A stretch of DNA of 64,000 nt. Source: Methylophilus aquaticus (GTDB lineage Bacteria; Pseudomonadota; Gammaproteobacteria; Burkholderiales; Methylophilaceae). The translations under genes were made by a program, and so were the position numbers. This document shows, one piece after another, positions 62,744 to 64,000 of the stretch. The stretch covers positions 276,161 to 340,160 of the forward strand of contig NZ_JAVCAP010000001.1 in NCBI RefSeq assembly GCF_030769565.1, given 5' to 3'. Under the pieces are notes generated by a model that was given only the letters and a program-made list of their open reading frames with translations, searched no databases and had not been told where the DNA came from. The number at the start of each line of letters is the position of its first letter. Within the stretch, counting starts at the first letter, position 1.

Positions 62744-63163
62744 ATGAAAAGTTTTCGTAAAGAGTTGTGGTTCAACATCCCCGCCCGTATGGACTTTAAA
62801 AACATCACCAGTGATGTGATTGCCTGTGTACGTGAAAGTGGCGTGAGAGAAGGGTTGGTATTGATTAATGCCATGCATATCTCGGCCAGTGTGTTTATTA
62901 ATGATGATGAAAGAGGCCTGCACCATGATTACAAGGTGTGGCTGGAAAAACTGGCCCCGCATGAGCCGGTGAGCGGCTACCGCCATAACGATACCGGCGA
63001 AGACAACGCTGATGCTCACATCAAGCGCCAGATCATGGGGCGCGAAGTGGTCGTCGCCATCACCGAAGGCCAGCTGGATTTCGGTCCGTGGGAACAGATT
63101 TTTTATGGCGAGTTTGATGGTCGTCGTAACAAACGCGTGCTGGTCAAGATTATTGGCGAGTAA
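62744..63163 (+). CDS. YjbQ family protein (secondary thiamine-phosphate synthase type)
   Basis: A 139-residue UPF0047/YjbQ protein. The family signature is seen in [23 protein letters not shown], the His-rich [21 protein letters not shown], and [28 protein letters not shown]. YjbQ proteins have weak thiamine-phosphate synthase activity in E. coli; their real role is debated. GGAG precedes the ATG. A U32 gene starts seven bases after its stop. Confidence 0.93.
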   Translation: MKSFRKELWFNIPARMDFKNITSDVIACVRESGVREGLVLINAMHISASVFINDDERGLHHDYKVWLEKLAPHEPVSGYRHNDTGEDNADAHIKRQIMGREVVVAITEGQLDFGPWEQIFYGEFDGRRNKRVLVKIIGE

Positions 63164-63169
63164 ACACAG

Positions 63170-64000
63170 ATGACGATGAAATCACCAGAGCTGCTGGCCC
63201 CGGCCGGTGACCTTGACCGCATGCGTACTGCCTTTGACTATGGTGCGGATGCAGTCTATGCCGGTCAACCACGCTACAGTTTGCGCGTGCGCGAGAATGA
63301 TTTTTCCATGGAAAATCTGTCTATCGGCATCCAGGAAGCCCATGCCCGCGGCAAAAAGTTTTTTGTTGCCAGCAATATTTCACCGCACAACGCCAAGGTG
63401 AAAACCTATATGCGCGACATGGCGCCGGTGATTGCCATGCAGCCCGATGCGCTGATTATGGCCGATCCCGGCCTCATTATGATGGTGCGTGAACAATGGC
63501 CTGAAGTGCCCATACATCTCTCGGTACAGGCCAATGCCGTCAACTATGCCTCGGTGAAATTCTGGCAGCGCATGGGTCTGACCCGCGTGATTTTGTCGCG
63601 CGAGTTATCGCTGGATGAGATTGCAGAAATCCGCGAGGAATGTCCAGAGATGGAACTGGAAGTGTTTGTCCATGGCGCCTTGTGCATTGCCTACTCTGGC
63701 CGCTGCCTGCTCTCCGGTTATTTCAACTCGCGCGACCCCAATCAGGGCACCTGTACCAATAGCTGTCGCTGGGATTACAAAGTGCATGACGCCGAGCCAG
63801 ATGCTGCCGGCGTCATCCGTCTCAAAGAATTTGACTTCCAGGCCGAAATGGAAAAAAGCAATCTTTCTTCCTGTGGGTCCCTGCCACGCCATCCGGCTGC
63901 AGATCAAGTGTTCCTGATTGAGGAAAAAGGCCGTCCCGGCGAATTGCTGCCGATGATGGAGGACGAGCACGGCACCTATATCATGAATAGCAAGGATTTA
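63170..64000 (+). CDS. peptidase U32 family protein, TrhP/YegQ type (partial)
   Basis: The reading frame is open for 277 codons to the window end, so the C-terminus is missing. It opens SPELLAPAGDLDRMRTAFDYGADAVYAG, the U32 start, and has the U32 signature with its cysteines in HGALCIAYSGRCLLSGYFN and GTCTNSCRWDYK. The family divides into TrhP/YegQ, RlhA and UbiU/UbiV; the SRDPNQGTCTNSCRW string and the long IYIMNSKDL-like end favour TrhP, which takes part in 5-hydroxyuridine formation in tRNA. An ATG two codons later is an alternative start. Confidence 0.9.
   Translation, partial: MTMKSPELLAPAGDLDRMRTAFDYGADAVYAGQPRYSLRVRENDFSMENLSIGIQEAHARGKKFFVASNISPHNAKVKTYMRDMAPVIAMQPDALIMADPGLIMMVREQWPEVPIHLSVQANAVNYASVKFWQRMGLTRVILSRELSLDEIAEIREECPEMELEVFVHGALCIAYSGRCLLSGYFNSRDPNQGTCTNSCRWDYKVHDAEPDAAGVIRLKEFDFQAEMEKSNLSSCGSLPRHPAADQVFLIEEKGRPGELLPMMEDEHGTYIMNSKDL

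Overview
The window reads as ordinary chromosome of a betaproteobacterial methylotroph, most likely family Methylophilaceae (Methylotenera, Methylovorus, Methylophilus or a relative; the genus cannot be fixed from sequence alone). Supporting signs are a free-standing pqqA gene for the PQQ precursor peptide, two SoxYZ-fusion carrier proteins of the kind associated with quinoprotein (PQQ) dehydrogenases, a 6-phosphogluconate dehydrogenase of the type used in the dissimilatory RuMP cycle, and several gene orders usual in Betaproteobacteria (rplM-rpsI-argC-DUF6776-bactofilin-erpA; kdsD-lptCAB-rpoN; purM divergent from perM-hda; sigma factor-DUF3619-DUF3106; pilSR). I found no rRNA, tRNA, CRISPR array, prophage or intact insertion sequence.

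Layout. 1-6.5 kb: PrxQ-like peroxiredoxin, hemL, a small zinc-ribbon protein, a trypsin-like protease with TPRs, dienelactone hydrolase and gnd. 6.8-11 kb: thiS-thiG-apaG-mltA and ubiC-ubiA, facing a FimV-like membrane protein. 12.8-20.2 kb: rplM-rpsI (consensus sigma-70 promoter), argC, DUF6776, bactofilin, erpA, then gltA and anmK on the other strand and tyrS. 20.2-24.8 kb (minus): kdsD-lptC-lptA-lptB-rpoN, lacking kdsC. 25-28.9 kb: a KefB-type antiporter, a ThiO-like oxidase, a tiny ORF and moaC.

29-36 kb: a BepA-like M48 protease with a SoxYZ-like carrier, ahpC-ahpF peroxide defence, and an NO-response unit (nsrR, hmp) with visible palindromic operators, then a COG2509 flavoprotein. 37.5-45 kb: CHASE3-GGDEF diguanylate cyclase, hda-perM against purM, two DUF3108 proteins, an RsmB-family methyltransferase and the orphan pqqA. 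45.3-51 kb: DUF4202, a dicarboxylate/amino-acid symporter, a GNAT enzyme, a decayed ampD copy, an EamA exporter, intact ampD and a CaCA-family antiporter. 51-57 kb: pilR-pilS, the sigma/DUF3619/DUF3106 operon and a PBP7-type endopeptidase. 57-64 kb: a solitary gcvH, fmdB-DUF502-aspS, apt, a VOC protein, the second SoxYZ carrier (GGCGG motif, with a CRP/FNR-like palindrome upstream), YjbQ and a U32 peptidase-family gene cut by the window end.

The genes mostly serve core metabolism, envelope biogenesis and stress defence. The most noteworthy items are the orphan pqqA, the two divergent SoxYZ carriers far from any dehydrogenase gene, the NsrR-Hmp regulatory unit, the ampD duplication remnant bracketing an exporter, and several small or structured elements in the intergenic DNA.
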